NCBI RefSeq assembly: GCF_932294415.1
Contig: NC_065541.1
Coordinates: 33,885,790 to 33,949,789, forward strand
Direction: 5' to 3'
Source: Quercus robur
Lineage: Eukaryota; Streptophyta; Magnoliopsida; Fagales; Fagaceae
DNA: 64,000 bases
Of this stretch, positions 1 to 11,236 are shown in pieces. How positions within the stretch are numbered: the stretch's first letter is position 1; every line of letters begins with the position of its first letter. The position numbers and the translations under genes are program-made. The notes under the pieces are model-generated. The model did no database searches and was not told the DNA's origin. It saw nothing but the letters and a program-made list of their open reading frames with translations.

Positions 1-809
1 ATGTGACATAAGTGGTGGAAAGCTATAGGCTTCATCCTAATTTGATTCACACAATGTCTCTCATTTCCATGCAGAATACTATTTATTAGGGGTGTCCAAC
101 CCAACCCGAAATCCGATCAACCCAACCAACCCGCCCGAACCCGAACCGGCAACCGTCCGAACCGACCACTCCGACGGTCGGTGATGGATTTCTGACCCCA
201 AGACCCGACGCCAGCGGGTCGAGTGGCGGGTTTTCTTCTCCAAAACCCGAGCCACCCGATCCGACCGACGTTATATACAAATCTGGAAATATCCGGCGAC
301 ATTCAAGTGAGATTTGGTGAGATCCGGCAACATTTGAGGAGATTCAAGTGAGATCTCGACCATATTTGGTGAGATCCGGCGAGATTCGAGGAGATCCAGG
401 CTGATTTCGGCGATTTTTGGTGCAAATCTACTGGATTTTTGCAGATTCCGGCGAATTTTTTGAAGATTCCGGCGACGTTTACAGGATCCGGCGACTCTCA
501 ACACCGACCGAACCGACCCGAACACCACCCAAACCGAAAACCGACTCGACCGAGTGACGCCGGCGGTCGGTTTCGGGTCCCTCCGCCTTCCACCCGACGT
601 TGGCGGGTCGGGTCCGGGTTGGGTCCAAAACCGACCCGACCCGACCCGTGGACAGCCCTACTATTTATGTAATGCTCTCTCTCGGCTGCATGATTAACAT
701 AAGGCGCCCTAGGCAGTCGTCTACGCTGCAATTTCCTTAACAATGTAACCCCCACAAGGAGGACAAATGCAACTGAGGCAAGAATTGCGGCTTTGGTTTT
801 TTTCTTCAT
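1..809 (-). pseudogene. 5' part of a PIF/Harbinger (ALP1-like) transposase-type gene, interrupted and cut by the window edge
   Basis: The reading frame starts with ATG at 809-807 and runs leftwards. The first ~47 codons (809-669) have a basic start (MKKKTK), a hydrophobic stretch and an arginine-rich segment, then the motif REHYIN. The frame is interrupted by a 574-bp element (87-660). If the element and one copy of its 8-bp duplication are ignored, the frame continues in phase through 86-1. That part reads SILHGNERHC then VNQIRMKPIAFHHLCH, which resembles the conserved start of plant Harbinger-derived ALP1-like proteins (INSIL...HC..QIRM...F..LC). The DDE catalytic domain would lie off the left edge. 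With the insertion the frame runs into the element and ends at 498, so this copy is broken. Whether it was a host-domesticated gene or a transposon copy cannot be told here. The family call is from remembered family patterns. Confidence 0.62.
87..660. mobile_element. Non-autonomous hAT-like MITE, 574 bp, with 8-bp target site duplication
   Basis: The termini are inverted: TAGGGGTGTCCA at 87 and TGGACAGCCCTA ending at 660, with one mismatch. The element is flanked by perfect 8-bp direct repeats CTATTTAT (79-86 and 661-668). An 8-bp duplication with a TAGGG-type terminus is diagnostic of the hAT superfamily. The interior is rich in CCGAACC/CGGGT motifs and has no transposase. It sits inside coding sequence of a transposase-like gene. 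Confidence 0.88.
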
Positions 810-948
810 CTAAAAAATCACAAACACCGTGGTGTAAGAGGTATGTAAACAAGCATGCTATTGATTACACAGTATATAAAAACAACCACAAACAGAAAAC
901 ATCCAAACCACATTGATAACGAGTGCCAAAATATTTATACACATATAT

Positions 949-1235
949 TTCTGTATAATTGTAACATCAACAACGTACACAACATAATACCATCACAATC
1001 AATATTTACACCAACAAATCACATTGCATTCTATTTCTGTATAACTGTATCATCAACAACGTACACAACATAATACCATCACAATCAATATTTATACCAA
1101 TAAATCACATGGCATTCTATTTCTGTATAATTGTAACACCAACAAAAGTTACAACATAATACCATCACAATCAATATTTACACTAACAAATCACATTGCA
1201 TTCTATTTCTGTATAATTGTAACACCAACAAAATT
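949..1235. repeat. 86-bp tandem repeat, about 3.3 copies
   Basis: Units start at 949, 1035, 1121 and 1207 with an exact 86-bp period. Each begins TTCTGTATAA and carries the same AT-rich text with a few substitutions; the last copy stops after about 29 bp. The open frames across it are low-complexity and not convincing as protein. Confidence 0.9.
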
Positions 1236-1617
1236 TAAATTCTTAAATCAATAATTAAATAAAAAATGGATAATTAAAAAAAGTAAAAAAAAAATAAATA
1301 ATTATATAAATAAATAAATATATTTATATATAGATCGGATCCGAGAGGTGGGTCGGAGGATGGGTTGTTTATGGGTTTGAGGGTGGATTTTGGCTAGATG
1401 GGTTTGAGGGGATGTGGATCGGCTTTTGTAAAGGGTGGGTCGGAGGTGTGTGGATTGGAGGTGAGGTGAGGTCGTCGGACTCAAATAGAGGGTGGATCGG
1501 AGGTGAGGTTGTTGGACCGAGAAATGAACTCAACTGGAAAAGGAAACTCACCATAGGTGGATCTTTGGGGCTCGTCAGACTGTGGGTGGAGCTCGGACTA
1601 GTGTGAGGGAGAGGATT

Positions 1618-1694
1618 GGCTGCGTTTGGCGTGAGGGAGAGGGTGGAGCTCAGTGTGAGTGAGTGAGCTTGGTGTGAGGGAGAGTACCAGTGAT

Positions 1695-1735
<41 letters not shown>

Positions 1736-1921
1736 GCGTCTGAGTCTGGAAATGGTTTGAAGTGAAAATAGAAATGTAAAACAATTTTTGGGTCAAAGCC
1801 ATAATATTTACGATAAAATGAAATGTTTTTCTGGAAAATTCTATTTTCCATGCGCAACCAAATACACGGCGAGGTGTAAAATCATTTCCTGAAATGGTTT
1901 TACGCCAAAACAAACGCAGCC
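1618..1921. mobile_element. Possible small TIR element with a (CT)n core
   Basis: GGCTGCGTTTGG at 1618 is mirrored by CAAACGCAGCC ending at 1921. A pure CT run occupies about 1694-1731. I could not find a matching target duplication, so the superfamily is open. The preceding 1300-1617 is G/T-rich GGTGGATCGG-like low-complexity sequence with no gene. Confidence 0.4.
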
Positions 1922-1960
1922 TTAATGGAAAAGTTGCTGAAAAGTGAAATTTGTGGGTCC

Positions 1961-1989
1961 GTGAACAGTGCACACCATGCACTGTTCAC
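1961..1989. repeat. Perfect 12-bp inverted repeat with 5-nt loop
   Basis: GTGAACAGTGCA is followed by a 5-nt spacer and its exact reverse complement. It lies between the preceding TIR element and a GCGCGTTTGG-type motif near 2060-2075, so it is probably the core of another MITE. It is not followed by a T-tract, so there is no reason to call it a terminator. Confidence 0.8.
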
Positions 1990-2180
1990 AAGAAAAGTCA
2001 AACATTTCAGCTCAAAAAAAAAAAAAAAAAAAAACTGAAACGCAAAACATGCGCTTCCCAAACGCGCACACAGTATCAAATGAAACCTAACTCAAACCAA
2101 TGAAAAGGTACCTCCCTAATTAAACAGTTAGACCTTGCTTTTAGATTGTTCTTCCAATTCAATTATATTGAATTTTTCCC

Positions 2181-2227
<47 letters not shown>

Positions 2228-3190
2228 ATTTTTTTAGAACCAATTATATTGAGAAACTAGCAAGTGAATAGCATTTGAATTTTCACCCCAAACCATGTCA
2301 AAATTTGTCATGACAATTCACACAACACACAACTCATTAAAATTGATGATTTAGGAGTTACGTACATTTCCATATTGACCCTGATTAGTGCCACATCCAC
2401 GGATTTAGGATTGCATACGTTGGCAAAAAGTACATCCTTAGTAACGCCACATTTGCTAGTGAGAATGTCACATTAAAAGGGAAAAAAAATCACCTAGAAA
2501 GATCGTAAACCTTTATCGCGCTACATTGTATCAATTTTGGGGAAAAAAAATCATAAGAAAATATAGTGTCATATGGTCCAATTTAAAGCTACGAATAAAC
2601 AAAAGGGACCAAATTTTTTTTTTTTTTTTTTTTTTTAGAGAAGGGACCTAAAGGATATTTATTATTTAATCCAATTGAAATTAGAATAATACTAATAATA
2701 CCCTACTAGCCTCATCACATGCGCTTAGTACGTGTGTTGAGGCTTTTTATTTTTTATTTTTTGGGTTTACACATTTTACTCATGATAGTTTTATTTTATT
2801 TTTATTTTAAGAAGAAGTTGCATTAGTACTTGACTACTAATGTGAGAGAGGAATGTGGAAGTGAAAAAAAACAGTTTAGTAATAAATAAAAATGGTACGT
2901 TTGTGGGGAAAAAAAATAATGTTTGGTTCAAATTTGAATCAATAACAAGTAACTACCTAGGATTTGTTGTAAAAATGTTATGGACGTAGCACATCTCTTT
3001 TTCAAAAATAAGAAGATGTATTAATACTTGATAACTAACGTGAGAGAGAAATGTGGAGGTGAGAGAAATTTTTTTTTTTTAATTAGCTAAAAATTAAGAA
3101 TTTTTAAAATTACTAATTTTACATGTATAACCCTATGATTTAAGCCTTAGAAGCAGATGAATTTGAAGATATTTTAGATTTCAAAATTAA
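1990..3190. other. Intergenic, AT-rich, no gene seen
   Basis: It contains a 41-nt poly-A run (2184-2224), a poly-T run near 2617-2636 and short direct repeats such as the GTGAGAGAG(G/A)AATGTGGA motif near 2841 and 3040. No ORF shows protein-like composition. Confidence 0.6.
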
Positions 3191-4004
3191 GAGGCTGTTT
3201 GAATGAGTGATTTCCACAACTCATAATTCTGTTTCTATAACTCATAACTCAAAAATGGTAGAACTCATAGCTGAGAAGTCCATTTAGCACCACATAACTC
3301 TGTTTCCAGTTTTTTGTTTCCATTACTCAATTCTCTGATTTTTGAGTTATGAGTTATGGAAACTGTCATTTTTGTAATTAAACACACATGGAAGGACCCA
3401 CTATCAGGGTTAGCCGTAACTTTTGACCTTTTTTTTTTCTTTCTTTTCTACTGTCTCCGTTGGCTGGGTTCTTTCTTTCTTTTTTTTTTTTCTTCTTCTT
3501 TCACTGGTCTCCATTGGCTGGGTTTTTTTTTTTTTTTTTTCACTGGTCTCCGTTGGCTGGGTTCTTTCTTTCTTTCTTTCTTTTTTCTTCTTCTTTCATT
3601 GGTCTCCATTGGCTGGTTTTTTTTTTTTTTTTTTTCACTGGGTTCGGGTTTCTAGGTTTTTTTTTTTTTTTTTTTGTTCTTCATCACCTCTAATTTTCGG
3701 TCTTCAGTTTTTTCTTTCTTTTCTTGTTTTTCTTCTTCTTCTTTCACTGGGTTCGGGTTTCTGGTTTTTTTTTTTTTTTTTTTTCACTAGGTTCGGTGAG
3801 TTTGGGTTTTTTTTTTTTTACTGGATTCGGTGAGTTTGGGTACTGGGAAAAAAAAAAAGTTACACCAAGTGACAGGTATGAGGCCCACAAACAGTGTGAA
3901 TAATATTGAGTAATGACAAGTGAATGATGGTGCCAAATGGGTGGATATTTTAAAGTGATGAGTGACAGAAATTGAGTGATATAAAAAAGCATCCAAACAA
4001 ACCC
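3191..4004. mobile_element. Tourist-like (PIF/Harbinger) MITE, 814 bp, TAA target duplication
   Basis: The left end GAGGCTGTTTGAATG and the reverse complement of the right end, GGGTTTGTTTGGATG, form an imperfect TIR. The element is flanked by TAA at 3188-3190 and 4005-4007. G-rich TIRs of the GTTTGGATG type with TTA/TAA duplications are typical of Tourist elements. The core (3420-3840) is an expanded pyrimidine-rich repeat. A sibling lies at 24523-24993. Confidence 0.65.
3429..3840. repeat. Pyrimidine-rich degenerate tandem repeat inside the Tourist-like element
   Basis: Copies of a CACTGGTCTCC(A/G)TTGGCTGG motif at about 3502, 3541 and 3597 are separated by poly-T and TTTC/TTCT runs; later copies degrade to CACTGGGTTCGGGTTTCT. 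The Phe/Ser-rich ORFs over it are artefacts of composition. Confidence 0.75.
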
Positions 4005-4007
4005 TAA

Positions 4008-4681
4008 GTATTCAAACAAGAAAAATCTCTTAAATAGTAGTATAAATAAAAATGTAAATTTAAATCCCTACACCAACACCAATTGGCGGGAGGTCATAAT
4101 TATGTTATTTGAGATGGGATATTTAAAAAATCCCGTATCTTGCAAGAAATCATATATCTCTTGAGAGTTTTTTATTTATTTTTAATTTTTTAATTTAATT
4201 TTTTTTTTATTATTCTTACCGTTTTAGCCATCTGAACAGGAGAAATTCCATGCCCAAGTTAGTCCTTGCTGAAGTGACAGGCTATTGAATTTGAGGCCAT
4301 GCCATGAATTAAAAATCCTAGAGGAGAAGAAAAACTGCTAGGGATTAGACTGACTTGTTCTGAACTTTATGATGCGTTAGGCGTTAGCAAAAGGTTCTTG
4401 GGAGTAGCATCACTGCTAGTGCTGGAGGACATCAGGTTGTGAAGAACAAGAATGAAACCGGGATCCAAAAAAAAAAAAAAAAAAAAAAAAATCTTCCATT
4501 CACTAAATATTTAAAGGAAAAAAAAAAAAAATCATCGAAATTTGCTTACATGCAGTCTAGAGACTGCAACATGGAGGATTGCCAGCTGAAAATCTTCATC
4601 ACAAAATACCAGTGTTCTGTGAAGCAAAACCATCTCTGCAGTTGAGCATGACACTTATCTTTTGGATCAGAATGTATGTGG
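4008..4681. other. Region downstream of the transporter gene, no gene seen
   Basis: This is the 3' side of the minus-strand sugar transporter and probably holds its 3' UTR near 4560-4681. It has A-rich runs at about 4468-4490 and 4518-4531. Nothing else is recognisable. Confidence 0.5.
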
Positions 4682-6229
4682 TCACTTGTCTCTGGCCTGG
4701 ATATTGGGATTCAGTGACATTTCTATTTCCTCCAGAGAGCGCCCTTTAGTTTCAACTATGAAGTAATTGACAAATATTGCTGCCACCAAGGAAACTCCGC
4801 CAAAGCTAGCATAAACTGGAGAAACTCCAAATTTCTCAACTAAGTCAAGGAAAAAAAGCCCCACCAAGAAATTGCAAACCTGAATAATTATAATGACATC
4901 AGACATCATAAAATCACTCAACTTTAAGGTGATTTCAGTAGCAGCATCATGATGCAGATAAAGTAAAATACAAAAATGAACCTAGCAACATTTTAAAACA
5001 CAAGTAGCATGAATCAAAAATTATAACTGCTGAAGAAGTGTTGGATTAGGATCTGGGAAAATCCTTCTAGAAAGAAAAATCATGGACAACAATTATTGTA
5101 ATACCTACCCAATGAGCTGTGAAACTGAATCCCATTATCTTTCCACGCATCCTGGTGCTGCTGAGCTCTGGTATAATGAGACCTGTTACTGGGCCAGCTC
5201 CAGTTGCAAAGGTAAAAATGTACCTTGAAGAATGTGCAAAGGCAAATAGCATCAATGTATTCCATTATAGTGCATGGTACTTTTTAGATGAGACAAAACA
5301 TTCAGTTACTTCTCCATTTTGACCTAAGTAGTCTATGAAGGTATACAACTATACATCATCCTACATTTTCCAAGAAGGATACTATGATTCATTTGTGGCC
5401 ATGCCCATTGAAACCCGCCTTTTTCTTCCCATTCCAAGCAAAGCTGAAAATGCTTAGTGGAAGGAAGAAGAGAAAAGTTAATTTGAGATGAAGCATTACT
5501 AGGAATCCCCTCTTAGAGGCATAAGAAGTGCCTAGAGAAATTGTTTGTGGCTTCAGGGTTTTGCAAAATTGTGCAAAAAAGCATGTCTTAAGTGATAGTT
5601 GATTGTTTCTAATGACTGGTATCAGTTTTAACAGTATTTTGAAGGTTGTCTTTTCAATGGCTACCTTTCAATGATGCATTCTCATTGGTGTCTCTTTATT
5701 GTCTATTTATATGATTCATATAAAAAAACACATATACAAGGAAATTCTGGAATTCTCCAGAATTTTTAAATTTCAAGATTTGTTGTATCCTAGAGACAAT
5801 TTGCTAGGAATCTGATAGCAAACTCTCTTTTGAGTGGGGCAACTATTGTCTTAAAAACAGTAGTTTTACGCGCCCAAAGCCTTTTTCTTCTGTTGTTGTT
5901 GTTCTCACCCCATTTCCCAAACATAAGTTAATTTTTGCTAAGTGAGCAAATACTTACAGTACAGTTCCTAGTATTGATAAGTTGTGACTGAGTTGTTCAT
6001 CTAAAGGAAAACTGATTGCGTAGACTACAAGAAACATCGAAACTGCCTGCATGTAAACAATGAATTTGAAAAAAAGTATATTAATCCATATGGAAGAAAA
6101 AAAAAACATTGAGGAAAATTGATGATTTTGATATAACTAAGGATAACAACATGGACGTCTGCGTATGCAATTTCCAGACCTCAACAAAACAAAGAACCTT
6201 TCTCATCTCTCAAAGATGTAAAATAACCT

Positions 6230-6262
<33 letters not shown>

Positions 6263-9200
6263 TGCACTTGTGCACGTGTGTGTACAATGATATTGATTTT
6301 TTATTGGCCCCCAACATTAGCTTAATTTCTTTTATAAGCATTTTAAACACTTACCATTCCTAAGTAGCTTCCTATCAAGAGCTTTTTTCTTCCTTGCTTA
6401 TCCATTAAATACAAAGCACAAAGTGAACCTAGAGATGACAACCAATTGAAAAAGAATGAGAAGTTGGTCTACTTAGAAACTTATTCTAATGCAGAAATAT
6501 ATTGATGCAGATTAGATCTCAAACCTGCAAGGTTGGTAAGTCCAACAACCAAGCTTGCTAAAGCACCACTTGTAACTCCAACATTTTGAAAGGTCAATGA
6601 TGAAAAATAAAGAACCCCATTTATACCAGCAAACTGTTGAAGTACAAAAAGGGTGCCTCCAAGGAATGCAACTGCAACCATACAAGAAGATCAGTGTCTG
6701 TAAATGAGGATTCATTTAGCACATAAAGTGTGTAATGCTTGGAAAAAGTACCAGTTTAAAATAAGAAATGCCTCTGTACCAAGCTAGACTGTATCCCAAC
6801 TACTTAAAACATTATATTTTCACAACTTCACCCTTTATTTTAAACAAAAAAAGAGGGCCAATTTTATGCTTAACATTAAAATTCCTTTATGTCCAAAAAC
6901 CACCTTTGTACAACCTCTAGAGTGTGGCTCTTCTAGGAGTTCAAGCCATCTGCTGTTCAAATCACTTCCATCATTCTTGCTGACTGTCTGAAATTCTTCA
7001 ATTGCCTTTTCAACTTCAGATGCTCCCCAAAGGTTATTGACAACTGCTTTAGCATCATCCAATCTCCCAGCCTTCACAAACAACAAGAGACAGTGTTGAG
7101 AAAAGCACACTGAGAAATAACAAAAGATCAGGAATAATTTAATGAGAGAGTCCTACTTTACAAAGCCAGCGGGGGCTGTCTACAGCAAACTGCATACCAA
7201 TCGTAATGATAAATCCAGGGATACTTGCAATGTAGAGTATTGTCCTCCACCTGAAAGACATAATTTGTTAAAGTTTATCCAAAAGTTCCATGAAGATAAA
7301 ATATTTATGCTTTAAAGAGTCAGAGTCTTCCAGCTCTTCAATAGACATCATTATTACTTTCAGCTTAAATTTACATTCATATCCAAACCAATGTATAGTA
7401 AAAGGAAACTCCTGAATAACAGGGAAAGAAATAATAAATGCATAAAACAACATTCACCTACATGATAAACTGATAAACATAAGACTGGCATATGGATTCA
7501 CAATTATATGTACAAGGTCTGACAAATCCTAGCAATTCCTGACCTACTTTCCCAAAGCCCCTGTTTTATCCTTTAAATAAGCTCAACTTTTAGATGACAT
7601 GATATTTTGTTTACTCAGTCAGAAAAAAATGCTTACATATGCAGGTAAGAGAAAACAAGTGGCATATGAAATCCCCAAAAACAAAATGGATGAGAACCTT
7701 ACCAATGTGGATCATTGTCAGAGGGAATTCCCACACAAAGTGACGTAATAATGCCAAGACAGGAGCCGATCTGACTCAAGGTTCCCAGTGATCCTCTATA
7801 TTTCGTTGGGGAAACCTACAACAAAATACAGTCAAAAGAAAAGGCAGTAAAAGGAATAAATATGCATGCTATTTGGAATTCCTTGACTCCACAACTATCA
7901 TATACATGGCAAGTACAGAAATAAGCCCAGAACTCCCAGTAATAAAAAAACGGAGCTTCCTGCAGTGTACAAAATAAACTTTGTAGCTGAATACAAGCGT
8001 TTCTTCCCCCCCACATGGATATAAGTAGATAAACGGGAATTAATTCTAATTCCCACATGATGAAAAAAAGTAAAAGGTCTCGAGAAGAAAATAATCCTAT
8101 TTGGCCGCTATACATTGCTAACATCAGGAAATGGAATAATCGGGAATCTCGAGTAACCTCAAAATTCATGTGTAAACCTTATAAAGATTAAAATTAAACC
8201 TTCTGAACAACCCTTCACAATGGTTGGATCAAAAGGCATTGTCAACACACATGATACAGAAACCCCGGAGCTCACTTTTCCAGTATTTTGGTGATTTCCA
8301 GTCACTTTCTCTGTCTTTCCAACCATGTCCTTATGGTCAGTTTCCCAATAATGAGCAAGAGTATATAGAGAGAAAAATCTGAAATTCCTAAGCTCCCTTC
8401 ACCAATGGTCTCATTTTAAATGGCCACCCATTATAACTAGCATAAAGATCAACAGTCACTTGAAGCTCAGTGTTTGAAAGAAATGAACATTGTAAATACA
8501 GCATAATGGATGCCAACAATACCTCAGATATATAAATCGGAACAAGAACCGTATTCACACCTATACCAAGGCCAACAAGAAATCTTCCCAAAAGTACTTC
8601 ATCCAAGGAGTGAGCTTGTGCACTGTTACAAATGCAAAGGGGCATAGTTAAAAATACTTATCGAAACACATAAAATCCAAGATCAAAGGAGCTATCATTG
8701 GTGGACAGAAAGCAAGTGCTGTGCATCAACAAGTATTCAATGTTGAACATGGACCATTCCATTTCTATTAAATTTAAACATGGAAACAAAGCATATGTGT
8801 ACCTTTTTCTACGTGCTTTATCAAACCTGAATGTTCATGCATGTTTTTGTTTGAATCTATGTTGAAGAACAAAATAGTTTCAGTTGATTGTTACGTCAGC
8901 CCAAATATTCAAAAAAAATTGGGAAAAGAAGTCAAGTGCACAGCGCACTTGGGTGTAATAGTATAAAGTTATACATTGTACAATATGATTGCAATGAATG
9001 TCATCCTCCACAATTGAAGAGCAAATATATTTTGCAACATTTGTAATGGAAGCTTGGTGTTGACAGATGATGAACCACATAAAAGTACAACTGATATGGT
9101 GAATTCATCTGGATACTTTTTGAGAAAAGGAGATAACAAGAGAAACAGCAGGCTGAAAAGAATATAATTGGCATGAAGAGGTTAACAAAGACTAAGATAA

Positions 9201-11034
9201 ACAATATTACATCCCAAAAAAATTTATGTTTCATGGGCAATGATGTTAAGTATCAGACCCTATGGGCCATTTATAGAACATTTCTAATGGCATACAGTCA
9301 CTGATCAGGAGCATGTGTTCAAAATTGAACGCATAAAAGTCCACTACAAAAATTGACCAGTATGCATTATGCTCCAAGAAAAAATCAACTTCTCATACTA
9401 AAATCAGTGTAGCCAAAAGGCAACCCAGGCACTTGCCTAGGCACTCGGGCAAGGCAAGGCATCACTAAGGTCCCTTTGAAGCTAAGGGCACACCACTTTT
9501 AGAGCTTAGGCGATTGCTCGAGCACCTTAAACAGGTTATAAGGTGCTTGAGGCGAGAGCATCAACGAAATTCAGCCAAGAAGGGGGAAAATACAGTTTTG
9601 TAAATTGGCAAAAAAGGTAGTTCTATACTTTAATTCAAGTTACTGGGTGTCTCTTTCTCTTGTTTCCCTTTTTTTTCTCTCACCTTTCTTTCCACACCAA
9701 TTTAGATTTTTTCTTTCTTTCTTTGAATTTCAACCATATAATATTTTATCTTTGATATTTTTTTCTCTTTTGTTTTTTGAAATTTTTTCATATTAGATTG
9801 TTGTAAAGTCTATTCATAGATTAATCAGTAGAGCCTCCTACCAGTTAGAAAAATTCAAATTGTGCCTAATGAGTATTAGATACATATGATTTGAGTTCAT
9901 TTTATAGAGTTTGGCACCTTGCTTCACTTGGGTGAGCGCCTTTTTGATACCTCATGCCTCATGTGATACAAAGACTTGGCACCTTAAGTTTGCCATTTGC
10001 CTTTGACTACACTGTTTCAGATATAGCTTTATCTAGCAAACTAATTCCGCTAGTGATGTTCTACTTGAGATACTAAACAAGTATTACCTTAATATAGCGC
10101 CAAGAATCAAGGGTATTGTGACAATTTGGAATGTACGCCGACAACCAAGTCTATCAACCAATGAGCCAGAGCTTATGCTTCCAACAAATGCACCAACAAT
10201 AAAAATGCTAACCACAAGTCCCTCGAGTATTGAATTTCCTTCAAAACCAAGTTCTCGTGCAATAGAAACAATAGGACCATTCAGTACTCTGCAAGAATAG
10301 TTTTATAAACTATAAGAGCAACCCAAATAATCAAAATAGTCAATCACTCATTTTTTGAAATGAACCATCAAACTTTTTGCATCAATAGAAAACCCAAAAC
10401 GTTACAAAGTGCAAAGATTCAATCTAAGTCGCTTGAACCCAATTATATATCCAAATCTTAAGCAGTTTAATTAATATTGCCAAAGTTGAGTATTTCATTA
10501 TCTCACCAAGACAAATTCAGTCACATTACAAAGAAAATAATAATAATAATTTCATGTTAGTCCATTTCACAGTCACAACTCACAAGGGTAATATGTCATT
10601 TACCAAATAGTAACAAGATAGAGAGAAAGAAAGACTGACCCAATATGATACCCAAATAGAAAATTGGACAGAGAAGCAATCAAGACGTGAGGAAAAGCAG
10701 GTAGCCATCCATAATCAGCAACTTCATCACCATTCTTTGCGCTCACAGTGAAGTTTTCACTCTCTGCAACAATATCAAATACAAATATTTAACACAAAAA
10801 TGATTATTTTTATAATACATAATTCGTAAAAATTGAGAGTGGATGACCTGGCTTCCGAGTTTCTAACTTAGTGAGCTGCTGCTTCTTTGCCGCCAAAGCT
10901 TTGAACTTAACAAGCCTAAGAAAACGAAACGTTTTCGGTTTCGGAAAAGAAACGAGGAGATTCGGGTTTCGGGGACTGGTTAGGGTCGCCGGAACCGGAC
11001 GAACCAGTTCGTAATGAACGGTATTTACCCACAT
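4682..11034 (-). CDS. PLST1: Probable plastidic glucose transporter 1-like (MFS sugar porter), 12 exons, 532 aa
   Basis: Likely a sugar:H+ symporter-type MFS protein of the plastid inner envelope. CDS exons, in transcript order: 11034-10848, 10763-10640, 10288-10088, 8622-8523, 7815-7703, 7250-7157, 7071-6915, 6671-6525, 6428-6355, 6046-5958, 5223-5109, 4879-4682. Every junction is GT-AG and the phases sum to 533 codons with TGA at 4684-4682. Residues 1-~75 are Ser/Lys/Arg-rich and acid-poor, as in a transit peptide. Sugar-porter motifs follow: LFGYHIG (exon 2), [10 protein letters not shown] and PIYISEV..P...RG (exons 4-5), SPRWL (exon 6), LQQFAGING near 336-344, LMDKQGRKK (exon 9), IPELSS.R.RGK (exon 11) and [12 protein letters not shown] near 509-520. 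Wording and length match my memory of At1g05030 (about 524 aa) better than the pGlcT or SGB1 groups. No stop or frameshift. Transport substrate is inferred from the family name only. Confidence 0.93.
6232..6285. repeat. Compound (CT)n(CA)n microsatellite in transporter intron 9
   Basis: A CT run passes directly into a CA run and then a short GTGTGT tract, all between exons 9 and 10 of the transporter. It is likely polymorphic in length. Confidence 0.85.
7885..8168 (-). pseudogene. ndhD: Nuclear insertion of plastid DNA (NUPT): ndhD fragment
   Basis: Read on the minus strand, it encodes [19 protein letters not shown] followed by [20 protein letters not shown] and YLLISMWGG. This is the signature of plastid NdhD (NADH dehydrogenase-like complex subunit 4), not mitochondrial Nad4. 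After the WGG a single-base loss in the poly-G/C tract (about 8012) shifts the frame; in the shifted frame the NdhD text ([20 protein letters not shown]) continues to about 7920 and then diverges. It lies in intron 4 of the sugar transporter, same strand, with no start codon or conserved flanks. It is a fossil, not a gene. Confidence 0.88.
9405..10014. mobile_element. hAT-like MITE in transporter intron 3, about 610 bp
   Basis: CAGTGTAGCCAAAAGGCAA at 9405 and the reverse complement of the right end (CAGTGTAGTCAAAGGCAA, ending at 10014) form near-perfect terminal inverted repeats beginning CAGTG, a hAT-type terminus. Subterminal AGGC/GCCT motifs are mirrored at both ends (9425-9550 and 9905-9990). 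No clean 8-bp duplication is visible, so the insertion is old or its ends are slightly misplaced. It accounts for a large part of the 1,465-bp intron. Confidence 0.6.
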
Positions 11035-11113
11035 CGGAACAGAGAGAGAGAGAGTCTGTCGCGTGCAAGTGTGTGTTTTTTTTTTTCAGGGGAGTTGGAA
11101 ATGTTCATTGTAT

Positions 11114-11121
11114 CCACGTGG
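11114..11121. promoter_or_regulatory. G-box (CCACGTGG) upstream of the sugar transporter
   Basis: A palindromic CCACGTGG lies 80 bp upstream of the transporter start codon on its 5' side, with a second ACGT core (CCACGTCG) at about 11138-11145. G-boxes bind plant bZIP and bHLH factors. The transcript start is not known, so the site could fall in promoter or leader. A GA-rich run lies at 11041-11054 just outside the ATG. Confidence 0.4.
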
Positions 11122-11204
11122 GAGGGACTCGTGTGGTCCACGTCGTAAGGTTTATGGCCGTTGGATGTATTTGCAGATGAAGTGTTCCAATTTCACATGG
11201 CTAG

Positions 11205-11236
<32 letters not shown>

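Noticed and set aside
949..1235. CRISPR-like array
   Set aside because: Units are contiguous 86-bp tandem copies without unique spacers, in a plant genome.
1961..1989. Palindrome as a terminator or structured RNA
   Set aside because: No U-tract or transcript context; it lies amid MITE-type sequence.
3356..3833. Phe-rich membrane-like ORFs
   Set aside because: Pyrimidine-rich low-complexity DNA in a MITE gives Phe/Ser/Leu in every frame.
7885..8168. A nuclear gene encoding an NADH dehydrogenase subunit
   Set aside because: Only a fragment of NdhD, frameshifted, in an intron, without start or transit peptide; a plastid DNA insertion explains it.
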